A stretch of 64,000 nucleotides of DNA from assembly GCA_016937795.1 (NCBI GenBank), contig JAFGVV010000052.1:1-64000 (forward strand), in the 5' to 3' direction. Positions 26,601 through 35,946 of the stretch are shown piece by piece. Positions within the stretch are counted from its first letter, which is position 1. The number at the start of each line of letters is the position of its first letter. The position numbers and the translations under genes are program-made. The DNA comes from Paludibacteraceae bacterium. Lineage in GTDB: Bacteria > Bacteroidota > Bacteroidia > Bacteroidales > Paludibacteraceae. Below the pieces are notes generated by a model. It had not been told where the DNA came from, did no database searches, and worked only from the letters and a program-made list of their open reading frames with translations.

Positions 26601-28005
26601 ACTCACGCAAACGCAACAAAACTTTGTTGATTTTTTGAACGAAATAATTCTTCCGTTCGAGGATTTAGTGAAGGACAGAGGTATTGTGATTCGAAAACAA
26701 TTTCGCATAAATCCTCCTGAGTTTTTGTTCGACAAGGATAATATGCAAAAAGTATTGGGAAATCTGCTCTCTAATGCCATCAAATTCACACCCGACAGGG
26801 GTCAGATATCCATTATTGCAAGCACTTACACCGATAAAGCCGATCAGCAGGAAAAACTCTATCTGGCTGTGAAAGACAGTGGAAAAGGGATTTTGCCCGA
26901 TGATCTTCAACGGATTTTCGAACGCTTTTATCAATCCAAGCAAAATCAGTTCTACTCGGGCTACGGACAAAGTGGCACCGGCATTGGGCTATATTTGTGT
27001 AAACGTATCATCGAACTTCACAATGGGCGTATCGAAGCGATGAATCTTCATTCGGGAGGAGCATGTTTCCGCTTTATTATTCCCATCGAGCGAAATGTTT
27101 CTACCATGTTCACTTTTGACGGAAAACCAATTGAAATAGGCTCTGCAATTAAACTTGAGTCTGCCGACGAAATTTCAAGCGAAATCAGTAAAGCAAAACC
27201 GCTGGTGCTGATAGTGGAGGACAACAGCGACATGCGCCAATATATCCGCTCCATTATGATAAACGAATATAACGTACTCGAAGCGCCCAATGGAGTAGTA
27301 GGCCTTGAAATAACCAAACGCTATCAGCCCGACTTGATTATCAGCGACATTATGATGCCCGAAATGGATGGGATTGAACTATGCGACCAGCTAAAATCTA
27401 ATTTTGCTACCTCGCATATCCCTATTGTACTGCTTACAGCCAAGTCGGCTACAGATACTCAAATCGAAAGTTTTCACAAAGGCGCCGATGCTTTTCTGCT
27501 AAAGCCTTTTGACGAAGATTTGCTGAAAGCAATGATTCGGAGTCTGACCGAAAAACGTAAACGCATACAAATGAGTTTTGCCGAAAATATGGATACAGAA
27601 GTGCTGCATTTCGACGATGAGTCGCTCGATAAAAAATTTATGGACAAAGCATTGAGGATTATTCGCGAGAATTATGCAAATCCCGATTTCGATGTCACCG
27701 AATTTATCGAAATGATGGGTATCAGTCGCAGTCTTTTGCACAAAAAACTCACCAATCTGTCAGGGCAGTCGGCAAGTCGTTTTATAAGAATCTACAGGTT
27801 GAATATTGCTCGCGAACTGATTGTGAAAAATCGCATAAGCCACGCTATGAACATCTCAGAGATTGCTTACGAGGTTGGTTTCAACGATCCTAAGTATTTT
27901 ACCCGCTGCTTTACCAAACATTTTGGCATTCAACCCAGTGTGTTTATGGGCGAAAATACTGACACTGGCTTAAATGCAGAGCCGACAGATGATCAGGAAG
28001 ACTAA
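23662..28005 (+). CDS. Hybrid two-component system regulator (HTCS)
   Basis: 1447 residues in one chain. A signal peptide (to about 22) leads into a periplasmic sensor of two seven-bladed propellers built from reg_prop repeats (about 25-720). A Y_Y_Y domain (about 725-790) and a membrane helix (about 797-817) follow. Then come a coiled coil, a HisKA domain with phospho-His922 (THEFRTPI), an HATPase with N box NLLSNAIKF (Asn1038), a receiver domain with Asp1229 (SDIMMPE) and a C-terminal AraC helix-turn-helix. HTCS proteins bind oligosaccharides in the periplasm and activate polysaccharide utilisation genes. Lying between GH43 and GH51 genes, this one probably senses arabino-oligosaccharides. 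All catalytic residues are present. Confidence 0.93.
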   Translation: MKAKNIIALTILTLFISHLSYAQYKIRHITADDGLSRNHVFHIFRDSHGFMWFSTAKGLDRFDGYDFIHFDSNTRENPLPNDVVHCVSEDSNGNLWIGTENGLFFYEYKSGEIQEAAAKIKSNSNVLKNNIRFISRDENDMLWVGHDAGLSVLSFDDQGVCVVMAAFESKTVEAITFNNGNIYVGDANDVFRLIKTNDQKFSRVATEDKLQNLAGDVNVLFIDRNFLWAGTGNGLYRYDMNTEEIRYYQYDASNNNSLSSATVTDIARSKDGCIMVATLIGLNIYDYNTDKFSCLTSAAYPSPNALSNNFMSCLLSDDEAMWAGTEKGGVNLLLPEQNFFNNIVHNESIPTSLSKNPVNAIFEDGDGDLWVGTVEGGLNIRTKGNNGFLHSVHQSENVQSLSHNSVSAITQDYNGDYWIATWGAGLNKLLNRDKFRPVFKRYVDSPAITGDISSNFVATVLSDQILSGLFVGTRSGLDFIDVNSDEIFPVLRQLPEYKAIKSVTGTFIDSKRRLWVGTGNGLFCIYLNRSDFRRQIVAYQHFHYKLTDPDSKEIEKISCILESRNHKMWFGSNGNGLYSFENVAGKGVFKKFDVRSGLTDNVLYGILEDETGTLWLSTDKGLCAFEPGKKSFRSFSTVDGLASNQFYWDAYYKGRDGKLYFGHVAGLTWFDPLKYIPQQSNNSVEITRISILNQFVFPARQSGTDNHLQFAGNKLVGMVLKESDRAFSVEFSSLNYFYPDKIKYAYRLKGFDNQWKEVGSERRFANFTNIGYGNYQLEIKCTNADGAWSDSVKTLHIKVIPPLYKTWWFVLLVVALLLYAIFSYYKYRINLLVRQEIHLRKQVDERTSEIEQQKEMLQDQALKLKENMNILLDHQAELSQKNDMLIRQNHEITRQKEELEELTRKVEEVTVDKISFFTNITHEFRTPITLILGPVERALKLSTNPKVLEQLDIVKRNSRLLLSLINQLMDFRKVDSERMKLTQTQQNFVDFLNEIILPFEDLVKDRGIVIRKQFRINPPEFLFDKDNMQKVLGNLLSNAIKFTPDRGQISIIASTYTDKADQQEKLYLAVKDSGKGILPDDLQRIFERFYQSKQNQFYSGYGQSGTGIGLYLCKRIIELHNGRIEAMNLHSGGACFRFIIPIERNVSTMFTFDGKPIEIGSAIKLESADEISSEISKAKPLVLIVEDNSDMRQYIRSIMINEYNVLEAPNGVVGLEITKRYQPDLIISDIMMPEMDGIELCDQLKSNFATSHIPIVLLTAKSATDTQIESFHKGADAFLLKPFDEDLLKAMIRSLTEKRKRIQMSFAENMDTEVLHFDDESLDKKFMDKALRIIRENYANPDFDVTEFIEMMGISRSLLHKKLTNLSGQSASRFIRIYRLNIARELIVKNRISHAMNISEIAYEVGFNDPKYFTRCFTKHFGIQPSVFMGENTDTGLNAEPTDDQED

Positions 28006-28039
28006 ATATACAGCCAAAACTTCCTCTAAAAAGCAATAA

Positions 28040-28076
28040 TTGTCCACCGAAAAGTGCTTATAAAATTGTTTCTTTG
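28040..28076 (+). promoter_or_regulatory. Promoter and candidate HTCS site of the GH51 gene
   Basis: TTGTCCAC at 28040-28047, 21 nt, then TTTCTTTG at 28069-28076, one base off the -7 consensus. No -33 TTTG is present, which suits an activator-dependent promoter. The spacing equals that of the GH43 promoter. Confidence 0.6.
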
Positions 28077-28106
28077 TCAACCATGAACAAACTCTAATTT
28101 ACACAT

Positions 28107-30062
28107 ATGAGAACAACAAAACTTTTAGCTATCGCAATCCTTAGCATACTGCTAAATCTTTCGCACATCAATGCACAAAGCAAAAATGTAGTAGTCGATT
28201 TCAAAAAACCGGGCGCTCCCATTCAAAACACTATGTATGGTATTTTCTTTGAAGATATAAACTATGGAGCTGATGGCGGCCTGTATGCCGAAAAAATAAA
28301 AAACCGTTCTTTCGATTTTCCACAAAATCTTATGGGCTGGAATATTTTCGGAAAAGTGACAGTAAAAAACGATGGTCCGTTTCAAAATAATCCTAACTAC
28401 GTTCGTCTGGCTCATTCGGGTCACGACCACAAGCACACCGGACTTGAAAACGAAGGATTCTTCGGAATTACTGTCGAAAAGGATGCCGAATACCGTTTCT
28501 CAGTATGGGCGCGTGTAGCATCGGACAATGCTAATGAGAGCTTCAGAGTCGAACTTGTCGATCGCGACAACCATCCTTTTGGTGCCGAAAATATCACCAT
28601 CGATTCAAAAGAATGGAAAAAATATCAGCTTGTTTTCAAAGCGCGTAAAACTGAAATGAAAGGAAAACTACGTATTTTCTTTACTTCGAAAGGAGCTGTC
28701 GATCTCGAACACATTTCGCTTTTTCCTGTGGAAACCTGGAAAGGCCGCGAAAACGGACTGCGCAAAGACCTTGCACAAGCGCTTTACGACCTGAAACCGG
28801 GCGTTTTCCGCTTCCCCGGTGGTTGCATTGTGGAGGGCACCGATCTCGAAACCCGCTACGACTGGAAAAACTCGGTGGGACAGGTTGAAAACCGCAAACT
28901 CAACGAAAATCGTTGGCATTATACCTTTACAAATCGCTTCAACCCCGATTATTTTCAGACTTACGGTCTCGGATTTTACGAATACTTTCTCTTGGCCGAA
29001 GACATGGGGTCGGAGCCTCTTCCCATAGTAAATGTGGGACTTGCCTGTCAGTATCAGAATGGTTGCTGCGAAGCACATGTAGCTGTGGGTGATCTTCACG
29101 AATATGTGCAGGATGCCCTCGACCTGATTGAATTTGCCAACGGCTCGGTTACCAGCAAATGGGGAAAAGTGCGTGCCGATATGGGTCACCCTGCTCCGTT
29201 CAATCTGAAATTTTTGGGTGTGGGTAATGAGCAATGGGGACCCGAATACCCCGAACGTCTCGAAGTATTTATGAAAGCCATCAGAACCAAACATCCTGAA
29301 ATAAAAATCATTGGAAGTTCAGGTCCGCAATCCGAAGGAAAAGATTTCGAGTACCTGTGGCCCGAAATGAAACGCCTGAAAGTGGATTTGGTGGACGAGC
29401 ATTATTATCGTCCGGAAAAATGGTTCCTCGAAGGCGCTGCCCGTTACGACAGCTACGACCGCAAAGGCCCGAAAGTGTTTGCCGGTGAATATGCCTGTCA
29501 CCCGCGCAACCGCAAAAATAATTTCGAATCGGCTCTCAGCGAAGCCGCTTTCATGACCGGTTTCGAACGCAATGCCGATATAGTGCACATGACAACTTAT
29601 GCCCCGCTTTTTGCACATGTCGATGGCTGGCAATGGCGTCCCGACCTCATTTGGTTCGACAACCTGAAAAGCGTAAAATCAATCAATTACTACGTGCAGC
29701 AACTTTACGGACATAATGCCGGTACTCATGTTCTGAAAACTTCCGAAAACAAAGTGCCACTCACCGGTCAGGAAGGCATTTATGCCAGTTCGGCACTGGA
29801 TAAAAAGAAAAATGAAATCATTCTGAAAATTGCCAATGTTTCGAGTGAAAAACGCACGCTGAATTACACATTTACCGGGCTGAAAAAAGGCGAACGTAAG
29901 GTCACACACACCATTCTGACATCAGCTGATGCAGATATCGAAAATACGTTCGAAAATCCCAATGCGGTAGTTCCGTCTATCGGATCGATGTTGCAAAAAG
30001 ATAATACATTCGAAGTTGAAATAGCTCCACGATCTTTCAATGTGTATGTGATTAAACTCTGA
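28107..30062 (+). CDS. GH51 alpha-L-arabinofuranosidase, exported
   Basis: A 651-residue protein with a signal peptide (to about residue 23, INAQ). An N-terminal carbohydrate-binding-like beta region (about 60-215) precedes the GH51 TIM barrel, and a C-terminal beta-sandwich closes the protein. The acid/base Glu375 lies in GNEQWG and the nucleophile Glu461 in AGEY. The enzyme removes terminal alpha-L-arabinofuranose from arabinan or arabinoxylan. No T9SS tail is present, so it probably acts in the periplasm on fragments made by the GH43 enzyme. The predicted leader is about 24 nt. No SusC/SusD genes lie in the window. Confidence 0.92.
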   Translation: MRTTKLLAIAILSILLNLSHINAQSKNVVVDFKKPGAPIQNTMYGIFFEDINYGADGGLYAEKIKNRSFDFPQNLMGWNIFGKVTVKNDGPFQNNPNYVRLAHSGHDHKHTGLENEGFFGITVEKDAEYRFSVWARVASDNANESFRVELVDRDNHPFGAENITIDSKEWKKYQLVFKARKTEMKGKLRIFFTSKGAVDLEHISLFPVETWKGRENGLRKDLAQALYDLKPGVFRFPGGCIVEGTDLETRYDWKNSVGQVENRKLNENRWHYTFTNRFNPDYFQTYGLGFYEYFLLAEDMGSEPLPIVNVGLACQYQNGCCEAHVAVGDLHEYVQDALDLIEFANGSVTSKWGKVRADMGHPAPFNLKFLGVGNEQWGPEYPERLEVFMKAIRTKHPEIKIIGSSGPQSEGKDFEYLWPEMKRLKVDLVDEHYYRPEKWFLEGAARYDSYDRKGPKVFAGEYACHPRNRKNNFESALSEAAFMTGFERNADIVHMTTYAPLFAHVDGWQWRPDLIWFDNLKSVKSINYYVQQLYGHNAGTHVLKTSENKVPLTGQEGIYASSALDKKKNEIILKIANVSSEKRTLNYTFTGLKKGERKVTHTILTSADADIENTFENPNAVVPSIGSMLQKDNTFEVEIAPRSFNVYVIKL

Positions 30063-30086
30063 TCCGTTTCTCACTTTATAAATTAC

Positions 30087-30129
30087 TCGGGAAATGTCTT
30101 TCAAATATGACATTCCCGGGTCTTTTGTT
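30087..30129 (+). terminator. Terminator after GH51
   Basis: CGGGAAATGTC pairs with GACATTCCCG (one bulged A), followed by a T-rich tract (TCTTTTGTTTT). Confidence 0.75.
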
Positions 30130-30190
30130 TTGACACTTGAGACAAAGGATTTTTTAAGATATAATTTCCCCCGTTCTCATTTTTTTTGCG

Positions 30191-30198
30191 TATATTTG
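30191..30198 (+). promoter_or_regulatory. -7 element of gyrB
   Basis: TATATTTG matches the consensus; the upstream -33 position lacks a clear TTTG. The leader would be about 80 nt. Confidence 0.45.
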
Positions 30199-30263
30199 TA
30201 TGTTTTTTCTGAAAAGAATAATGTTCATACTTTTGAACATACTTTCATTATTTAAACAACTGA

Positions 30264-32243
<1,980 letters not shown>

Positions 32244-32271
32244 TTGAGTTGTTAATTTCAAAACTTGAGTG

Positions 32272-32331
32272 TTCGAAAATTTGAATATTTCCTGATGGTT
32301 TTCATCTGAAATGAGTATTTAAATTTTCGAA
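32272..32331. repeat. Imperfect inverted repeat between gyrB and the LOG gene
   Basis: TTCGAAAATTTGAATA pairs with TATTTAAATTTTCGAA around a loop of about 28 nt, without a T tract. It may be a remnant of a small intergenic repeat rather than a terminator. Confidence 0.45.
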
Positions 32332-32358
32332 TTCCACATTTTCAAATTTTTGTTGATA

Positions 32359-32898
32359 ATGAACATAGCCGTTTACTGCTCATCGAGCAATCATATTGCT
32401 GAAAATTATCTGACTACAGCTTTCCGGCTGGGGGAATGGATAGCGCAAAATGGCCATGTGCTTGTTTTTGGTGGTGCTACAGGTGGTTCAATGTCGGCAG
32501 TGTCGGAAGGTGTAGCTTCTCAGAATGGAAAAATTGTGGGTGTAATACCACCTGCCATTATTCAAATGAACCGACAGAGTCCGTTTTGTACCGAATTGGT
32601 GAAGGTGGAGAACATGAGTGAGAGAAAGGCATTTATGAAAAACAAAGCCGATGCTTATGTTGTTTTACCCGGTAGTTATGGTACCCTCGACGAACTTTTC
32701 GATGTTACTGCTTCGGCCATTGTGGGTGAACATAAAAAACCTGTGATAATACTCAACGAGAATGGGTTTTATAATCATCTCATTGCTCAGATTGAGTTAA
32801 TGAAGTCAGAAAAATTTATTCCGGTTGAAAATTTTAAACCTTTTTTTGTAAATAGCCTGGAGGAATATTTTCAGCAAATTGCTTTTTTATTGGCATAA
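32359..32898 (+). CDS. LOG-family protein (TIGR00730)
   Basis: A 179-residue Rossmann-like protein of the LOG family, whose members release bases from nucleoside monophosphates (cytokinin riboside phosphate or other purine phosphates). FGGATGGSMSAVSEG (about 38-52) and the signature PGSYGTLDELFD (about 102-113) are visible. Most members read PGGxGTxxE; here the second glycine is Ser. Catalytic Arg and Glu positions look kept. I start at ATG 32359. The open frame includes two upstream TTG codons. The next gene begins 35 bp downstream. Confidence 0.83.
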   Translation: MNIAVYCSSSNHIAENYLTTAFRLGEWIAQNGHVLVFGGATGGSMSAVSEGVASQNGKIVGVIPPAIIQMNRQSPFCTELVKVENMSERKAFMKNKADAYVVLPGSYGTLDELFDVTASAIVGEHKKPVIILNENGFYNHLIAQIELMKSEKFIPVENFKPFFVNSLEEYFQQIAFLLA

Positions 32899-32933
32899 AA
32901 TTAATATCATACTAATCATACATTCTGAGTATC

Positions 32934-34250
32934 ATGAATTTATTTTGGAAAATCCTGTTCGGGAAAATTACTCCAACCGCCAAAATTGAGCAACAGGAGT
33001 CGGATTTACAGAAATCGTTCGAACGTTATCTCGAAGTTGAAAAGTCACTCGAATTAGCTGAGTACAAAACTTTGTTTCATGAGGTAAAAGCACCTGCATT
33101 TATCGAGAACAAAAAAACTCTCCAAAACCGGAAATATCGTGATACTGAAGAATATCGCGATTCAGCCAAATATAAAAAGCTGGCTGCTAATCATGATATT
33201 AAGACTTACTATGAGGTTTTAGCTTCGCAGGATCTCGAGAGCTTTCTTGAGTTCAAGAAGTCGGCAGAATACGAAGATCTTGGCGATATGAAAAAAGTGA
33301 AATCTTCGGAAAAACTACAGAGAATGAAAGCCTTCGAAAAATCGAATGCTTTTAAAGTGTATAGCCGATTCCACGATTCCTATATTATCAAGGAGTACGA
33401 ACAATTGAAGGTCATTGTATCGCATCCTGAATTTGTAGCCAAAAACGAGTTTTGGGCTAACGCTCATCGCTGGCAAACCACGCCCGAGTTTGCCAAAGAA
33501 CAACGTTTTTATGAGTTAGATAAAAACCCCGATATAATTTTTTATAACAAGCAGAATTCCGATCGATTCAATCGTATCAGAGAGCAAAAAGTGTATTTTG
33601 ATGAGCAGTTTGATTGGAATACGCTCGACAAGTCGCATTGGAATTATGGATTTGCGTACAAAAGCCCTTCCCTACTTGCAAATCATTCGTTCGCAAACGA
33701 AAAGCAGGCTAATAACAGCGGTAAGAATATATCGGTAGTAGATGGAAAGCTCCGCATAAGTACCGAAAAGGAAACCATCAAAGCACCTGCATGGCATACA
33801 ACCAAAGGTTTTATCGAAGAAGAATTTGAATACACATCGGATGTATTGCAATCGGCCGCCAGTTTTCGTCAGAAAAAAGGAAAATTCTCTGCTAAAATTC
33901 GTTGTACCGGTAATCTTCAACATGCTTTTTGGCTTGGCGCCGACAAAAAACTTCCGCACATCAATGTGTTTCATTGGGATGGTAAAAAAATAAAAGTCGG
34001 AAATGCTGCTCAGCAGGTTTGGGATGGTGTGGAAATAAAAGGAATAAATCCTGCGAATTTCTATATTTATTCGCTCGAATGGACAGAAAAAGAACTGATC
34101 TGGAGCATCAACAACTACGAGGTTTACCGCACCGCAGGCAATCTTCCTAAAGAAGAAATGTACTTGGCATTCAGCTCGTTCATTCCTGAAAAAATGAAAG
34201 GCGATACCGGAATACTCGAAGTCGATTGGGTCAAAGTGACTAATAACTGA
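32934..34250 (+). CDS. GH16-like lectin/pseudoenzyme with helical N-terminal repeats, cytoplasmic
   Basis: 438 residues, not confidently named. Residues about 1-215 are charged and helical, with recurring short motifs of the form S-A-x-Y-x-x-L (SAKYKKL, SAEYEDL) and conserved F/Y positions, like irregular helical repeats. Residues about 220-436 resemble the GH16 jelly roll: an FxYTSDVLQSAASFRQKKGKFSAKI strand, HAFWLGADKKLPHINVFHW, and YIYSLEWTEKELIWSINNYEVY. In GH16 enzymes the HINVFHW position is the catalytic ExDxxE strand. Both glutamates are absent, so hydrolysis is unlikely. There is no signal peptide. A sugar-binding or structural role in the cytoplasm is inferred. Confidence 0.65.
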   Translation: MNLFWKILFGKITPTAKIEQQESDLQKSFERYLEVEKSLELAEYKTLFHEVKAPAFIENKKTLQNRKYRDTEEYRDSAKYKKLAANHDIKTYYEVLASQDLESFLEFKKSAEYEDLGDMKKVKSSEKLQRMKAFEKSNAFKVYSRFHDSYIIKEYEQLKVIVSHPEFVAKNEFWANAHRWQTTPEFAKEQRFYELDKNPDIIFYNKQNSDRFNRIREQKVYFDEQFDWNTLDKSHWNYGFAYKSPSLLANHSFANEKQANNSGKNISVVDGKLRISTEKETIKAPAWHTTKGFIEEEFEYTSDVLQSAASFRQKKGKFSAKIRCTGNLQHAFWLGADKKLPHINVFHWDGKKIKVGNAAQQVWDGVEIKGINPANFYIYSLEWTEKELIWSINNYEVYRTAGNLPKEEMYLAFSSFIPEKMKGDTGILEVDWVKVTNN

Positions 34251-34289
34251 TAACTCAGTTCATTTTCAACTGCCAAATTAAATATAAAT

Positions 34290-34463
34290 CTGCAAAGAAG
34301 CTGTCCCAAAAGAAGGCAGAACACAAATTACACAAAAAAAACGCAAATTTTCGCAAATCATATGCTATTGTTATTCACAATAATATAGGATATTGAAATT
34401 ATTGTATTTGCGTAAATTTGCGTAATTTGCGTTCAAAATAACTTTTGAGACAGCCTCTTTCAG
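34290..34463. repeat. Long imperfect inverted repeat (MITE-like)
   Basis: Arms of about 70 nt read CTG..AAGAAGCTGTCCCAAAAG on the left and, inverted, CTGAAAGAGGCTGTCTCAAAAG on the right. Both continue into CAAATTAC-CAAA..ACGCAAAT. The centre is AT-rich. No open frame and no clear target duplication are present. It resembles a small non-autonomous element or REP-like sequence. Confidence 0.6.
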
Positions 34464-34505
34464 TATTTCCAAAATTAAAAAATTGCTCACACACATACAG
34501 TAGCT

Positions 34506-35939
34506 ATGACAGCAACAAAAAAAATAAATGTAGCTAATCGTTTCGAAATCGGAGGTAACAATCGCTTTGTGCTAATTGCAGGTCCCTGCGCTATCGAAAC
34601 CGAAGAAATGACCATGCAAGTGGCTGCTGCGTTGAAAGAAATCTGCCACGATTTGGGCATTCATCTTATTTTCAAATCGTCGTTCGACAAAGCCAACCGC
34701 ACTTCGGTAAAAGCCCCGCGCGGCTTGGGTATGGAACGCGGATTGGAAATTCTGCAACGCGTAAAAGCCGAACTCAATCTGCCCGTGATCACCGATGTAC
34801 ACGAATCGTGGCAATGTGAGCCTGTGGCAAAAGTGGCCGACATGCTTCAGATTCCGGCTTTTCTTTCACGTCAGACCGATTTGCTGGTAGCTGCTGCCAA
34901 AACAGGAAAAATTGTGAATGTAAAAAAAGGTCAGTTCATGGCGCCCTGGGATATGAAAAACGTGGTTGAGAAACTTCGTGATTCGGGCTCCGAACAGATT
35001 TTGCTTTGCGAACGAGGCTCAAGCTTTGGCTACAACAACTTAGTGGTGGACATGACCGGACTTGTGGAAATGCGTAGCTATGGTTTTCCGGTGGTTTTCG
35101 ACGCTACTCATGCGGTGCAAAAACCAGGAGGACAAGGCACTTCAACAGGTGGTAACCGCGAAATGGTGCCTTACCTGATGCGCGCTGCACTTGCTGTAGG
35201 CGTGGATGCCATTTTCGCCGAAGTACATCCCGACCCCGACCATGCTTTCAGCGATGGACCTAACCAGATACATTTGTCGAATATCCGCAAAATTCTCGAA
35301 GAAGCTGTGGCTATCGACGATTTGATTAAAGGAAACGGGGAAACGAGGAAACGAGGAGACGAGGAGAAGGGGAGACGAGGAGATGGGGAGGCAGGGAGAC
35401 CGGGAGACATGGAGACTGAGCGAAATGAATACTCAGAACTCAAAACTCAAAACTCAGAACTCAATATTAAACTCTTTCTGACAGATGTGGATGGCGTGCT
35501 AACCGATGCCGGAATGTATTATTCCGAAAATGGTGATGAGCTGAAAAAATTCAACACGCACGATGGAATGGGCTTGCAACTTATTCGCCAGGAAGGTATT
35601 AAAACCGGCATTATCACTTCCGAAAACACGATGATGGTGGAACGTCGTTTCCGCAAACTGAAACTTGATTATCTGTATCAGGGCAAACGCGAAGGCGGCA
35701 AACTGGCTTCGGCACTTGAAATTTGCGAAAAAGAAGGTATTACTCTCCAAAATGTAGCATATATTGGCGACGACATCAATTGTCTGGAACTGCTTTCGAA
35801 TGTGGGACTCGCAGCGTGTCCGGCCAATGCGCTCGATGCAGTAAAACAAATTCCCGGCATTGTACGCATGAATAAAAAAGGTGGTGAAGGTTGCGTGCGC
35901 GAATGCATCGAAATGATTATCAATAAAATGGAAAAATAA
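34506..35939 (+). CDS. kdsA/kdsC: KdsA-KdsC fusion: Kdo-8-phosphate synthase and phosphatase
   Basis: A 477-residue fusion of two Kdo enzymes. Residues 1 to about 275 are KdsA (IAGPCAIETEE, FKSSFDKANRTS, VHESWQ, TDVHES, AEVHPDPDHAFSDG), which condenses arabinose-5-phosphate with PEP. Residues about 321-477 are KdsC, a HAD phosphatase (LTDVDGVLTD with Asp327/Asp329, GDDINCLEL). The join (about 276-320) is encoded by 11 octamers and 5 heptamers, and gives a charged R/G/D/E linker that neither enzyme needs. An in-frame ATG at 35409 could start KdsC alone. kdsD follows 7 bp downstream, so three consecutive steps of Kdo synthesis are grouped. Confidence 0.9.
   Translation: MTATKKINVANRFEIGGNNRFVLIAGPCAIETEEMTMQVAAALKEICHDLGIHLIFKSSFDKANRTSVKAPRGLGMERGLEILQRVKAELNLPVITDVHESWQCEPVAKVADMLQIPAFLSRQTDLLVAAAKTGKIVNVKKGQFMAPWDMKNVVEKLRDSGSEQILLCERGSSFGYNNLVVDMTGLVEMRSYGFPVVFDATHAVQKPGGQGTSTGGNREMVPYLMRAALAVGVDAIFAEVHPDPDHAFSDGPNQIHLSNIRKILEEAVAIDDLIKGNGETRKRGDEEKGRRGDGEAGRPGDMETERNEYSELKTQNSELNIKLFLTDVDGVLTDAGMYYSENGDELKKFNTHDGMGLQLIRQEGIKTGIITSENTMMVERRFRKLKLDYLYQGKREGGKLASALEICEKEGITLQNVAYIGDDINCLELLSNVGLAACPANALDAVKQIPGIVRMNKKGGEGCVRECIEMIINKMEK
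35331..35418 (+). repeat. 11 tandem octamers inside kdsA-kdsC
   Basis: Consecutive 8-mers with consensus GGAGACGR (GGAAACGG, GGAAACGA twice, GGAGACGA, GGAGAAGG and so on). Three units equal 24 nt, so the protein shows an 8-residue period around GD-x-E. Adding or losing one unit would shift the frame. Confidence 0.9.
35431..35465 (+). repeat. 5 tandem heptamers inside kdsA-kdsC
   Basis: Units ACTCAGA, ACTCAAA, ACTCAAA, ACTCAGA, ACTCAAT. They encode the last part of the linker before the KdsC domain. Confidence 0.9.
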
Positions 35940-35946
35940 GCAAGCC

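Noticed and set aside
34294..34460. Intrinsic terminator for the GH16-like gene
   Set aside because: The arms are too long, the loop is more than 40 nt and no T tract follows; the element fits a MITE or REP better.
35331..35465. CRISPR array or phage repeat
   Set aside because: Units are 7-8 bp, contiguous and without spacers, so this is a simple tandem repeat.
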